A DNA stretch of 64,000 nt from Lachnospiraceae bacterium KGMB03038 (GCA_007361935.1 CP041667.1:3190501-3254500); one strand, 5' to 3'. Positions 41,733-51,079 are shown, counted from the first letter of the stretch. Program-made: numbers and translations. Notes: a model not told the origin generated them from the sequence alone.

Positions 41733-44129
41733 TTATGCCAGTCCGTGCTCTTCCAGCCATACCATCCAGGTGTTCTTCCCTTCCCGCATTTTCCGCGCAC
41801 GCACAGCGAACTCCAAGATTGTAAGTCCTGTAAATACGAGGAACAGGAGCAGCAGGAAAACGAGACAGCCCCGGATACTCTCCCCGCCGCTTATGGTGCT
41901 GCGGAACGCTTTCACCGTATAGGTAAACGGTACCCAGTCGTGAAGATACGGCACAAATGATCCGGACAGTTCATAGGGGTATGTGCCCACGGAACCTGCC
42001 AGCTGGATCACCATGAAGATCAGCATCAGGAAGCTTCCAGCGCGCCCCAGCAGGCTGGTGAAGAAGTACATCACCGACATGAATGCAAGGGACGCCGCGC
42101 ATGCTGTCAGGACTGTCTTTCCCATTTCCACAGGTGTAAAACCATCGAATATATGCAGCGCACCGATCATGACTGCCGCCTGGAGCGCTGCTGTCAGATA
42201 GAGCACGGACGCCTTACTGATCCACCAGCGGAAACCGGATTTCATTTGTCCGGCATAACTGGTCAGCGGATACATCAGACTGAACGCGATACAGCCGACC
42301 CACAAGCCTACGGACATCATATACGGCGCCATGGCATGACCGTTGTCGGCCACCTCCGTAATCTGTGTCTCTTCCGCATCTATCGGCGCCGCAAACATAT
42401 CCGCCGTCTGATCCGATGTATTCGTCTCCCGGATCTGCTTCGCGCCGCTTCCCAGTTCTTTTGACAGCGTCTCCGCGCCTTCCGAAACCCGCCTGATCCC
42501 ATCACTTAGTTCGCCGCTGCCGTCAGAGAGTTGTCCCGCGCCGCCGCTGATCTGACCGGCTCCGTTTGTTAGTTTTTCCGCGCCCTCCGTCAACGCTTTG
42601 CTGTTCGAGGTGAGCTGTCCGGTTCCGGAGACAAGCGTATCCGTTCCATCTTTCAGCTCCGCGCTTCCCTGTGCCAGCTCTCCCAGGCCGCTGTCCAGAT
42701 CCGCGGCTCCTTTCCGGAGCGCTGATGTCCCCTGCTTCTGAAGCTGATCTGCCCCTGATGCGGCAGTGGAAATCCCTCCCGCCAGCGCCGGCGCCTGTTC
42801 CGCCAATGCGGAAGTGCCGGTCTGAAGCTGGCCGATCCCGTTCTTAAGGGAATCTGCGCCACTCTGTACTGCGGAAATACCGTTTTGAAGATCTGGAATC
42901 TCCGCCGCAATCTGTGCGCTCCCGGCCGCCCCTTCATCGACACCGTATGTGTATGCGGAAACGCTTGCGGAAAATGTGTCCGCCTGCTGCTGAACTGCCG
43001 CGATCTGTGCCCTCACTTCCTCCGGCACGCCTTCCTCTCCGGCGAGTGTCGACAGCGCCTGACTGATCTCGGCCGCCCCTTCGCGCAGCGACTGGGAATT
43101 GGAAGCAGCAGACTGCAGGCCGGAATTAAGCGCATCTGCGCCGTCCTTCAGGCCGGCCGCTCCTTCAGACAGAGATGCAATCCCGTCTGAGAGCTGCCGC
43201 GCGCCGTCACTTAATGAAGCCGCGCCGTCATTCAGCGCATCCGCCGCATCGGGAAGGGCCGATGCCGCCGCGTTCAGTTCAGACAGGCCGGCATTGAGCG
43301 CAGTCATGTTATCATCCACATCCACCGCGCCATCTGCCAGATCAGAACCGCCTTTCTGCGCGCCATTTACCCCACTGTCCAGTGCATTTACACCTCTTTG
43401 CAGCTCTTTGGCCCCTACCGCGGCCGCACTGGCTCCGTCCGTATACTGGCCAATCCCCACTTCCAGTTCCCGGCTTCCGTCCACAAATACTAAGGAACTG
43501 TCCGAAAGAGCCTGCAGATTGTCGGTAATCGTCTGATTTCCATCGGCCAGCTGATCCGTTCCGGTTTTCAGTTCACCCGACCCATCCGCCGCTTCCCGCA
43601 TTCCGTCACCCACTTCCGCAAGTTTGCCGAACAGAACTTCTGTATACGTTTTTGTAACCTCTTCCCGTACTGAGCTCTCCAGTTCCTTCATCGCCGTCTC
43701 GCTCATCTTGGACGCGATGTAGTTCGTTCCTGGATTCGTTTCATAAGCCAGCGTCATCTTCTCCGGATGCGCATCTGTCAGCGATGAGGCATGGGCCGAA
43801 AATTCCTCCGGTATGGTGATGACCATATAGTATGTGCCATCCTCAAGGCCCCTCTGCGCCTCCGTCTCTGACGGAAACTGAAAGTCCAGAGAATCGTTGT
43901 GTTTCAGTTCCTCCATCAACGTTCCGCCGATATCCAGTTTCTGATCTTCATAGGTGACCGGCACGTCATGGTTGATGACCGCTACCGGAAGTTTATCGAT
44001 ATTCCCGTATGGGTCCCACATGGATCCAAGGAAAAGTGTGGTATAGATTGTCGGGATCGCGATGACCGCGACTGTAACGATCAGCAAAATCTTATTTTTA
44101 AACAGCCTGCGCCATTCCTGCTTCAGCAT
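41733..44129 (-). CDS. YhgE/Pip-family membrane protein
   Basis: 798 residues. One N-terminal transmembrane helix (LLIVTVAVIAIPTIYTTLFLGSMWDPYG) is followed by a conserved outside domain (LPVAVINHDVP, YMVITIPEEFS). A long coiled region with many spaced DGxxxLxxG-type repeats (for example LADGNQTITDNL, LSDGARQLSDGIASL) spans about residues 180-590. Five C-terminal helices close it (APYMMSVGLWVGCIAFSLMYPL onward). The family includes phage-infection protein Pip and EsaA-like proteins; functions range from phage adsorption to secretion. Divergent from its likely TetR repressor. The 185-nt space upstream carries a possible operator. Confidence 0.92.
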   Translation of the reverse strand: MLKQEWRRLFKNKILLIVTVAVIAIPTIYTTLFLGSMWDPYGNIDKLPVAVINHDVPVTYEDQKLDIGGTLMEELKHNDSLDFQFPSETEAQRGLEDGTYYMVITIPEEFSAHASSLTDAHPEKMTLAYETNPGTNYIASKMSETAMKELESSVREEVTKTYTEVLFGKLAEVGDGMREAADGSGELKTGTDQLADGNQTITDNLQALSDSSLVFVDGSRELEVGIGQYTDGASAAAVGAKELQRGVNALDSGVNGAQKGGSDLADGAVDVDDNMTALNAGLSELNAAASALPDAADALNDGAASLSDGARQLSDGIASLSEGAAGLKDGADALNSGLQSAASNSQSLREGAAEISQALSTLAGEEGVPEEVRAQIAAVQQQADTFSASVSAYTYGVDEGAAGSAQIAAEIPDLQNGISAVQSGADSLKNGIGQLQTGTSALAEQAPALAGGISTAASGADQLQKQGTSALRKGAADLDSGLGELAQGSAELKDGTDTLVSGTGQLTSNSKALTEGAEKLTNGAGQISGGAGQLSDGSGELSDGIRRVSEGAETLSKELGSGAKQIRETNTSDQTADMFAAPIDAEETQITEVADNGHAMAPYMMSVGLWVGCIAFSLMYPLTSYAGQMKSGFRWWISKASVLYLTAALQAAVMIGALHIFDGFTPVEMGKTVLTACAASLAFMSVMYFFTSLLGRAGSFLMLIFMVIQLAGSVGTYPYELSGSFVPYLHDWVPFTYTVKAFRSTISGGESIRGCLVFLLLLFLVFTGLTILEFAVRARKMREGKNTWMVWLEEHGLA

Positions 44130-44233
44130 TGTCTCCTGTCCCCTTTCTTTTTTGCAACATTAACTCTATTAATAGATATTGTGTTGATTTTTTCAACATC
44201 ATGAATTATAGTAAAATCATAAAAAAGATACAA

Positions 44234-44266
44234 CCATTAATGCAACAGTACTCTGTCTGTTAATGG
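44234..44266. promoter_or_regulatory. Possible TetR operator
   Basis: CCATTAA ... TTAATGG inverted repeat with inner AACAG / CTGTT, lying between divergent yhgE and the TetR gene. TetR proteins bind such palindromes. The match is imperfect (a 3-4-nt bulge on one arm). Confidence 0.35.
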
Positions 44267-44314
44267 ATAAGCAAACAATGCGGTGTCTATTATTTTTAAA
44301 GGAGGAAATGTTTC

Positions 44315-44908
44315 ATGCCAAAAAATATGGACCGGCGGGTTCGCAAGACAAGAGCCCAGCTCCGTCAGGGATTGGCCGAACTTCTGAAAGAAAAGAGTTT
44401 AAAAGAGATCACGGTCAAAGAACTCGTAGAAAAAGTGGACATCAACCGCTCCACTTTTTATCTGCACTATGCGGATATCTATGACATGATGGAAAAGATT
44501 GAAAACGAACTGACCAGAGACATCGAAGATCTGATCCATACCCATCCAGTAAGTCCGTTCAACGAAGACAGCTTTCCGTTCATCGAAGATATTTTTTCCA
44601 TCCTCGCGGAAAACCGGGATATCTGCGCCGCTCTCCTGGGCCCAAACGGTGATATATCTTTTCTGCACCGGATTGAGGATATCCTCTCCGAACACAGCCT
44701 GAACGCCCTGAAGGAAACATTTCCGGAGAAGATGGATGATCTGACATACTACTACGCCTTCTGTCTCTCCGGCTGTATCGGTCTGGTCAAGGCCTGGCTG
44801 TCAGAAGGATCTTCTGTAAGTCCCCAGCATATGGCCGATCTTACATTTAAGCTCATCATGAATACACTGAGAGGTTTCTATCCGGACTTATCCGTAAGAC
44901 ATTCCTGA
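44315..44908 (+). CDS. TetR/AcrR-family regulator
   Basis: 197 residues. RRVRKTRAQLRQGLAELLKEKSLKEITVKELVEKVDINRSTFYLHYADIYDMMEKIENEL is the TetR N-terminal HTH. The C-terminal domain (DICAALLGPNGDISFLHRIEDIL, FCLSGCIGLVKAWLSEG, PQHMADLTFKLIMNTLRGFYPD) matches the TetR_C domain of regulators next to YhgE proteins. AAAGGAGGAAA precedes the ATG. It probably represses the divergent yhgE gene. Confidence 0.93.
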   Translation: MPKNMDRRVRKTRAQLRQGLAELLKEKSLKEITVKELVEKVDINRSTFYLHYADIYDMMEKIENELTRDIEDLIHTHPVSPFNEDSFPFIEDIFSILAENRDICAALLGPNGDISFLHRIEDILSEHSLNALKETFPEKMDDLTYYYAFCLSGCIGLVKAWLSEGSSVSPQHMADLTFKLIMNTLRGFYPDLSVRHS

Positions 44909-44947
44909 TATTTATGAAAAAAGATTCCGCCCTCCGCGTTTCACGCA

Positions 44948-44995
44948 AAAAAAATCACCGACCCCAAGGCTCCTAAGTCCTTAAAATCAGTGATT
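44948..44995 (-). terminator. Old terminator of tRNA-Lys, now separated by the element
   Basis: Minus-strand hairpin AATCACTGA ... TCGGTGATT followed by eight T. It directly follows the 3' tRNA fragment at 44998-45041, so before integration it probably ended the tRNA-Lys transcript. Confidence 0.6.
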
Positions 44996-44997
44996 TG

Positions 44998-45041
44998 ACT
45001 GCGCGATCAGGGGTTCGAACCCTGGACACCCTGATTAAGAG
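44998..45041. repeat. Left attachment repeat (3' part of tRNA-Lys)
   Basis: 44 bp identical to 54371-54414, covering the anticodon-loop side to the 3' end of tRNA-Lys(CUU). It marks the distal end of the integrated element. Confidence 0.95.
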
Positions 45042-45246
45042 ACATTCACAGTGAAAAACTCGCGGCAAATTTTTCTATATAGGTTCCTCCAAGCCGTTTG
45101 CATTTCCCGACACCCTTCTTCCAAAAAATCCGCGACGAAATCCGCGCCCACTCGCTACAAATAAGTCTTTCTTTTCATGAACAACGGTTTTTTCATCAAA
45201 CATTTCTAAGGGTCTGGCACTGGTTGGATTCGAAAATCCCCGATTC

Positions 45247-45326
45247 CCCGATTTCCCGTCCCCTGAATGCAGAAAATTCTAATGAATTTTCTCTTCGCAT
45301 TCAGTTTTTCAGGACGGGAAAACGGG
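45247..45326. repeat. Nested inverted repeat near the left end of the element
   Basis: Three stacked arms: CCCGATTTCCCGTCC (45247) with GGACGGGAAAACGGG (45312, one mismatch), CTGAATGC (45263) with GCATTCAG (45297), and AGAAAATTC (45271) with GAATTTTCT (45284), closing on TAAT. The 450 nt between the repeat and the integrase contain no convincing gene. Confidence 0.7.
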
Positions 45327-45488
45327 TTTTCGGGTCTTTCTCATCCACCGTGCCAGCCAAAAAAGAACAAACTACACAAAACCAGTATGGTAATCAGGTG
45401 GTAGCCATCTCTTAAAAAGAGCTGTATTGCGCTATTTTCCAATCTTTTCAGATGTTCAAAATCCTTTTTTTGGCGCCATTATATAGCA

Positions 45489-46685
45489 TTATTCACTTGC
45501 CGCCTTCTTGAACAGTTTTTCATCCATTAGGTCAGCCACCAGATTTTCGTCATCCTTTGCCACATGACTATACACCGAAAGCGTGATCTTGGGGTCTTGG
45601 TGACCTGCTCTCGCCTGTACGATATGTAGTGGCACTCCCTGCGACAGCAACCATGAAATAGCACTATGCCGTGTTCCATGCAGTTTTATATGTCGCAGTC
45701 CATGCTTCTTTAATGTCTCCGCCCACTTCCTTGTGAAACTTTTGGGAAGAAATGGCTCTCCATCCTGTTTACAAACAACTCTCTGCTTGCCTGTGAACCG
45801 CTTACCTTCTCTAAGACAGATTTGTTTGCAAAACAATTGCTGAGGTTTCAACAACTTAATTGTCTCGTCACTCACGACCATTTTCCTATATGAACCGTCT
45901 GTCTTGCAGTCTTTCAGTACTGGATGCTTACTGTCCTCTGATTCTACCCACGAATGTTGAATAGTTACCGTTTTCTTGTCAAAATCAACGTCTTCAAAAC
46001 ACAAGCCAAGCAATTCTCCCCGACGCATGACGCAGTCAAATAGGAGCGCGACCGGTAACTCCATGTCTGTTCCTTTTACTGCCTTTTTCAATTTCTGTAT
46101 CTCTTCTGTTGTGTAGACGTCAATATGTTTCGTCACTAGGTCTTTTCCTATCTTTACATTCTTGGTCGGATTTGTTTTGATGTACCCCAGTTCACACGCT
46201 ACATTCAAAGCCGCCTTCAATATCCTGTTGATATGCCGTATTGACTCAGCCTTAAGAGGTTTATTGCTAGCATTAGATTTCTCGCGCCATCCATTATATA
46301 CCTTTTGGATGACTGCTTTCGTCAGGTTTTGAAGTTTTATTCTCCCAAACATAGGTATGATATATCTGTCTATATTAGTTTTATAGTCACGAAATGTCGC
46401 CGGACTGCTCTGAACGCGTACGTAGTCCTCCAGATATTCATTCATGAAGTGCTCCACTGTCATGTCATTAGGGAGTAACAGATCCCCCTGCAGGTATTCT
46501 GCTTTTTTTATCGTAAGAAGATTTTCTGCATCTTCCCTGCTGTCCGAGTCGCTCTTATAGCGCACTCTCATACGCTTACCTGAGAGTGGATCTTTTCCTA
46601 TTTCCAGGATTATATCGTAATATTTTACGTTATCTTTGCTAGGTCTCGGACGCACCGAGCCTGTGATAGTTCTTTTCTTAGACAT
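45489..46685 (-). CDS. int: Tyrosine-recombinase integrase (Tn916 Int-like)
   Basis: 398 residues. The N-terminal arm-binding AP2-like domain (ITGSVRPRPSKDNVKYYDIILEIGKDPLSGKRMR) and the SAM-like core-binding domain (MTVEHFMNEYLEDYVRVQSSPATFRDYKTNIDRYIIPMFG) precede the catalytic domain from about 190. Catalytic residues: Arg in DCVMRRGELLGL, HGTRHSAISWLLSQGVPLHIVQARAGH (His-x-x-Arg ... His) and the Tyr in TLSVYSHVAKDD. It integrates and excises the element at tRNA-Lys. The start is ATG at 46685 following a GAGGAACC site. Confidence 0.95.
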   Translation of the reverse strand: MSKKRTITGSVRPRPSKDNVKYYDIILEIGKDPLSGKRMRVRYKSDSDSREDAENLLTIKKAEYLQGDLLLPNDMTVEHFMNEYLEDYVRVQSSPATFRDYKTNIDRYIIPMFGRIKLQNLTKAVIQKVYNGWREKSNASNKPLKAESIRHINRILKAALNVACELGYIKTNPTKNVKIGKDLVTKHIDVYTTEEIQKLKKAVKGTDMELPVALLFDCVMRRGELLGLCFEDVDFDKKTVTIQHSWVESEDSKHPVLKDCKTDGSYRKMVVSDETIKLLKPQQLFCKQICLREGKRFTGKQRVVCKQDGEPFLPKSFTRKWAETLKKHGLRHIKLHGTRHSAISWLLSQGVPLHIVQARAGHQDPKITLSVYSHVAKDDENLVADLMDEKLFKKAASE

Positions 46686-46756
46686 TATGGTTCCTCCATT
46701 AAATACTTATCGAAATCTGCAGCGAACGGTATAATGCCGTTCACCACAGATATTTC

Positions 46757-48556
46757 TTACTGCTGACCTTTTTCAAATGGGTTGATTCCACTAAGTTTCA
46801 ACTGTTCCATATGCTCTGTATCTGCGGGAACAAACTTCGTTTCCTGCTTTTCGTAATCTCGCAGTCTTAACCTATATCCTTTGACATATACCGGACTGTC
46901 GCTAGTCCCCAACTTAAGTTTACTGACATAACGGTCGCTATCTGACACCAAGAGATTCAATTCCCGCAATCTCGCCAAAACACTTTTTGTATCTGGGAAA
47001 CGATTTTGATCCAGAATTTTTTCAAATGTTTCTTGCTTGATATACAAAATTTTTGTGGATTCATCCCCATCATACAGCGTTGTAAACTTTCCTTTACCTA
47101 CGTAACCATTTTTTCTATAAATCTGATCCACAGTACTCGGAAGATTTTCTCCAAATTCTTCCGGATGTTCCGTGAAATAAGCAATTATAACACTATATGC
47201 TCGAATACCGATATCATACTCACTCGAGTCGGCGAATACCTGCTCTACAAAAAAACTGCAAATCCTGGAAATGTCAAAATCAAATCCGAATACTTCCCCT
47301 GCTATCTCTGCTGTTGCAAGGATAATTCCTATTTTCTTTGACATACGATCCAACAGGACAGAATCCGTATTTTCCTTTTTCTGCTTTTTAAAAACCTCTG
47401 TCCACCACCTACATTTTTCAGCAATTTCTTCCTGCGTCCTATCAATTAAATATCACGCCATCTCCGGTACAGCCCAACCATAATTTTCTGACACAATTCT
47501 CTTGATTTGATCGCTTGATTCTGCCGATTTTGTCCATACTTCCGACAACTCTAAGACACGTACTCTTAAACCTGCGTTATTATCAGCCTGTGCCAATAAG
47601 CTCGTTTCACTGCTTGTGAATACGACCGAATGAAAACTTACGGATTCTGCCATACATAAACTTTTGGTCATTCTGGCACGTTCTTTTCCGTTAGCAATCG
47701 AATACAAGAGTTTTGTCGTATCTTTCTTTTTCAAGGTGGAACCTTCGTCGATTCCGATACAGTAGCCTGAAAGCATGCGGTGCATAATACTGAGTTCTGT
47801 ATCAAGGAACGTCAGCAGCAGGGAATTATCCGTTGTAACAGGCAGTGCTCCTGTACTTACCGCTAAATTGAGCGCAGTCGTTTTTCCAGAACTGCTTAAA
47901 CCAGTAAGCGTTACAACCATATTTTCTGTCGGGAATACTGAATACACATAATCAAACATAACAGAGGACAATGCAATCACCAGAATGACTTCCATCGGAG
48001 AACCTATAACCTCTGTTCTCACCATCTCTTTCCATACATCACAGCTTCCTTTCGGCTCAATCTTGACCTCCCCCACGTATGAACCTTTCATCTCACTTTT
48101 GCTTATCAACGTATGAGATTTGAAAATCTGTTCTCCATTAAAAGTATCGAAACCCGTCTTTTTATACTCGTAGGAGACCGGCGCACTTACCTCGAGATTT
48201 TCCAAGCAGTTGATCAACACAGGCGCGTCATCTTTGGTCACTTGTGCGCCATACTTCACCAATTCCGGCAATTTGTACACAGTCATCAGCTCTCGGGGCA
48301 TGTCTACTTCAATTTGCATTCCGCTCAAATCCGTTATCAGCAAGCGTAATGTTTTTTCGGCAGTTTCAATATTGATTAAAACCTCCTTCACTTCTAGCGC
48401 CAACCCGATTGGGTTGAAAAATCTCTCAGTAATCTCACCCGCTTTATTCTTCTTAATCGTCCAGAATCCGTAATGCCCTTTATGGATTCCATACCCAGGA
48501 TGTGGAACGTAGCCCACATCCATTTCTAAGTCTGTCGATACGATTCGCGCTTTCAT
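46757..48556 (-). pseudogene. DUF927 helicase/primase-like gene interrupted by one in-frame TGA
   Basis: Two open stretches (48556-47453 and the one ending at 46757) lie in the same frame, separated only by TGA at 47455-47453. Part 1 (367 residues) has GYGIHKGHYGFWTIKK, Walker A GLSSSGKTTALNL, GIDEGSTLKKKDTTKLLYSIANG and VVFTSSETSLL: the DUF927 superfamily, AAA-like helicases common on mobile elements. After the TGA the sequence goes on YLIDRTQEEIAEKCRWWTEVF and a C-terminal domain of about 200 residues, as full-length members have. I read it as a nonsense mutation, perhaps from a TGG. No SECIS-like hairpin follows. Confidence 0.75.
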
Positions 48557-48972
48557 TAGTCCTCGTTCCTCCCTTCAGGGGCAAACAGGACTACGGGAAC
48601 GCCATCCAGTTCGTCAACTTCTGGCTCGTACCAAGTGAAACTTACCCTGTCATCAAATAAAAGTTGCTGTACGCGGCTAATTTCGTTCACTGCCTCCGCT
48701 GAATAAATTGCGAACTTCTTCCCCGATTTTTTCAAACTAAAATAGTTGCTTTCTCCGGGCAGTTTTTTCGACATTACAAGTTTTTTTCCTTTAAACCCCA
48801 TCCGAACAATACGCTCGTCACCAAGATCGAGAGTTTCTACAACTTCTGCCGACAGAAGGAGCCGTTTCCCGTTCTTCTTCGAACAGATCATTGTAAGCGC
48901 GCCTTTTTTTCCTCCTCCCTTTTTCTTTTCTTTGTCTGCCACATCCAGGGGCACAAAATCGTGTAAGTCCAT
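48556..48972 (-). CDS. Hypothetical protein of the element
   Basis: 138 residues, Lys-rich (KEKKKGGGKKGALTMICSKKNGKRLLLS), mostly beta by appearance (VSFTWYEPEVDELDGVPVVLFAP). I do not recognise the family. Its stop overlaps the DUF927 start (the codons share a base at 48556), and such small proteins often precede DUF927 genes on mobile elements, so it is probably translated with it. Ribosome site AAGGAGG lies before the ATG. Confidence 0.7.
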   Translation of the reverse strand: MDLHDFVPLDVADKEKKKGGGKKGALTMICSKKNGKRLLLSAEVVETLDLGDERIVRMGFKGKKLVMSKKLPGESNYFSLKKSGKKFAIYSAEAVNEISRVQQLLFDDRVSFTWYEPEVDELDGVPVVLFAPEGRNED

Positions 48973-49032
48973 TGTTATTTAGACCTCCTTATGAATTATT
49001 TATCAAGCAAGAATGAGACCTAAAAAACAAAA

Positions 49033-49075
49033 AGGATACCAGCAACAGACAAATAATGCCTGTTGTCAGTATCCT
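49033..49075 (-). terminator. Terminator after the DUF1643 gene
   Basis: Stem AGGATAC ... GTATCCT plus an inner GCAACAG / CTGTTGT arm, followed on the minus strand by TTTTTGTTTTTT. The gap 48973-49290 holds this hairpin and no gene. Confidence 0.8.
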
Positions 49076-49290
49076 AAAAAACCATTTCCGTTTTGCACTT
49101 GTGGCTTTTCCCTAATAAAAGGGATTTCACTTGCTATCATGCAGACCAACCATGTCTACATCTTATATCAACTATTTGTTGATCTCACGTTACTCTACTT
49201 ACGCTCTTATGACGCTTTCGATAGGACTTTTCTTCTTTGATATACGATAAATTTTATTACAAAATGTAGCCTATGTCAATCACGATTTTC

Positions 49291-49881
49291 CTATTTCTTT
49301 TCTGTCTTATGAACAGATGTTTTTCCTTTCCCTTGTTTTGAAAACTTCACTTGTCTCAAATCCCATGCCCCACTGAACCGTTGTCCTGCAAAGAGTACAT
49401 GAGTATATGAAAGGTTCGCGTATCTCCCTGCCTTATCCACGATCTCATACACCTGTTTTCCAAAAGGCTGTAACAATTCAAGCACTTCCTTTTTTGCCGC
49501 CTCCACTTTCTTATTCCCTATGAATGTACATCCCCAGCTTATCACGATCGCGTCATATGACGACTGTAACAGTTCTTTTAAATATTCCATGTTTCTATTG
49601 TTGTCTGTAACTTCAGAGGGTTTCAGCTTAGTGCATATCCTCGAGAAAAGATTCCAGACTGTTATATCCGAGTACCCCATCATCCCGAAATTATTCAGAA
49701 GATAATTTGTAGTGCTATCAAAGACCTGTATATTATCACTAGCCGGATTCATACAGATCACAAGTACTCTTTTACCTTTCACACCATTGTAGGTCAAATG
49801 AAGTTCATATCTGTTCTTCAATTCTTCGTCAAAAACTCCTGTCTTCTCTAAAAGTCCTGTCTGTTTTACTGTATTTTCCAT
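49291..49881 (-). CDS. DUF1643 protein
   Basis: 196 residues from the ATG at 49881 (AGGAGG 6 nt upstream). RVLVICMNPASDNIQVFDSTTNYLLNNFGMMGYSDITVWNLFSRICTKLKPS is the DUF1643 core (MLNPSxAD ... NLFxxR), and DAIVISWGCTFIGNKKVEAAKKEVLELL follows. The family is widespread on phages and islands; its activity is not established. Its start lies 15 nt before the previous stop, a close operon. Confidence 0.85.
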   Translation of the reverse strand: MENTVKQTGLLEKTGVFDEELKNRYELHLTYNGVKGKRVLVICMNPASDNIQVFDSTTNYLLNNFGMMGYSDITVWNLFSRICTKLKPSEVTDNNRNMEYLKELLQSSYDAIVISWGCTFIGNKKVEAAKKEVLELLQPFGKQVYEIVDKAGRYANLSYTHVLFAGQRFSGAWDLRQVKFSKQGKGKTSVHKTEKK

Positions 49882-49895
49882 GGTAATCCTCCTAT

Positions 49896-50456
49896 TCAAA
49901 GTATGATGTATACAGTGTTCAAGAAATCATAGAACACCTCTGTTTTGTTAAATTGTGCCTCTTCCAGTCCATGAGCCATCCTAACTCTATGCACTTCTGA
50001 GAACTCTTTCTTTATACACGTCTCCATTCGTTTCAGCCATTGAATACGTTGGTCTGAGATCATCTCGCAGTAGACCAGATATTCCAAGCGAAACTTTATA
50101 CTGTTCACACACATCCATTCTCCAACCCTTTTAAGTACAGCGACATCTGCCGTTGTTGTACTTATCTGCAAATAAGTTTCATCTTCCCTCTCCCTGCGGA
50201 TATATCCCTCTTCATCTCGGTAATAATTCAGTCTTGTATGTTCCGTGTTTCCTTGTTGCTGTGCCTTAACAAGATACTGTCTGTATATGTCCTGCCAAGT
50301 TTCCGGCTCTCTGAATATGTAGGCAGTAATCTCAGTAATCCACTCCCATTTACTTCCAGTATAGTAATCTGGCGGCATATTGATATCCGACAAGTTCAAG
50401 AGACTTTCCTGTTCATCCCACCATTCCTCCCGTTCTAATCTTTCTGCAAATGTCAC
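49896..50456 (-). CDS. Hypothetical element protein
   Basis: 186 residues from GTG at 50456, whose bases overlap the preceding gene's TGA (GAGTGA); GAGGAGGTGGGA is the ribosome site. Charged and helical (ERLEREEWWDEQESLL, WLKRMETCIKKEFSEVHRVRMAHG). No family recognised. Translationally coupled to 50453-50830. Confidence 0.65.
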   Translation of the reverse strand: MTFAERLEREEWWDEQESLLNLSDINMPPDYYTGSKWEWITEITAYIFREPETWQDIYRQYLVKAQQQGNTEHTRLNYYRDEEGYIRREREDETYLQISTTTADVAVLKRVGEWMCVNSIKFRLEYLVYCEMISDQRIQWLKRMETCIKKEFSEVHRVRMAHGLEEAQFNKTEVFYDFLNTVYIIL

Positions 50457-50830
50457 TCTCCCACCTCCTCTATCGTCACTATCTCCACTGCATAGTCTGA
50501 GGAACATAGAAAAAGCCGGAACGTAACTGTTATATCGTCACGTTCCGGCAAGATTATTTTATCCATGTACTCATATTCATCTGGGTGGAGTTTATGATGG
50601 GTCAATACTTTTTCAACTTCATTTTGTACTTCGCTCCGACCACCCCATATCACCACTACAAAACCTCCAAGATCAGCCTGTAAATCTCTGTCAGCCCCAT
50701 ATGCTTCATTAAGACATTCAACATCAGCCCTAAGCCGTTTGAACACTTTTTCATCACTCAAAACCTCCGGCATTGAGCAGTCATTTTGAAGTTGATTTAA
50801 TTTTTCTTCATTCGATACAATACTATACAT
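50453..50830 (-). CDS. Hypothetical element protein
   Basis: 125 residues. FVVVIWGGRSEVQNEVEKVLTHHKLHPDEYEYMDKI and DITVTFRLFLCSSDYAVEIVTIEEVGE look like a small alpha/beta protein. No family recognised. Its start overlaps the end of the upstream small frame (50823-50933). Confidence 0.65.
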   Translation of the reverse strand: MYSIVSNEEKLNQLQNDCSMPEVLSDEKVFKRLRADVECLNEAYGADRDLQADLGGFVVVIWGGRSEVQNEVEKVLTHHKLHPDEYEYMDKIILPERDDITVTFRLFLCSSDYAVEIVTIEEVGE

Positions 50831-50933
50831 TCTTCCGTTTCACCTGCCCCCTGTGCTGAATAACTAATTTTATGATAGAAACAGTCATTGTTACTCCGGC
50901 AATTATCATTTTTACATCTACATCCTTTTTCAT
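50823..50933 (-). CDS. Small membrane peptide, 36 residues
   Basis: Too short for most gene finders. The ATG at 50933 follows GAGAGGTGGGGA and overlaps the previous stop (ATGA). MIIAGVTMTVSIIKLVIQ is one hydrophobic helix, with a basic tail (RGQVKRKNV). It ends inside the start of the next gene, so it fits a coupled chain of four genes. Function unknown; holin-like or toxin-like peptides are possible. Confidence 0.5.
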   Translation of the reverse strand: MKKDVDVKMIIAGVTMTVSIIKLVIQHRGQVKRKNV

Positions 50934-51022
50934 ACTCCCCACCTCTCCCACATAAGCATGTTTATATATACTACATTAAACAATATCATCCCTGCACCTA
51001 TACCTATAATATAAGAACCCAT
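50930..51022 (-). CDS. Small membrane peptide, 30 residues
   Basis: ATG at 51022 with an excellent ribosome site (AGAAGGAGG, 4 nt spacing). MGSYIIGIGAGMILFNVVYI is one transmembrane helix, ending MLMWERWGV. Its TGA overlaps the ATG of the next peptide. No family recognised. The tight coupling is the main support. Confidence 0.5.
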   Translation of the reverse strand: MGSYIIGIGAGMILFNVVYINMLMWERWGV

Positions 51023-51043
51023 TTTGCCTCCTTCTAAAAATGA

Positions 51044-51075
51044 CCGGGCGCACGACAAAACTGCCGTGCGCCCGG
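51044..51075 (-). terminator. Terminator
   Basis: Perfect 11-bp stem CCGGGCGCACG / CGTGCGCCCGG with a 10-nt loop; on the minus strand TCATTTTT follows. It ends the genes at 51080-51450. Confidence 0.85.
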
Positions 51076-51079
51076 ATGA

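Noticed and set aside
42153..43536. Several plus-strand frames opposite yhgE
   Set aside because: They are shadows of the repeat-rich, GC-rich coiled region of yhgE on the other strand.
45098..45415. Plus-strand frame of 105 codons in the left end of the element
   Set aside because: It runs through the large nested inverted repeat, has no ribosome site and no recognisable protein features.
47440..47460. The DUF927 TGA as a third selenocysteine codon
   Set aside because: No SECIS-like hairpin follows within 40 nt, no redox motif surrounds it, and DUF927 proteins are not known selenoproteins.
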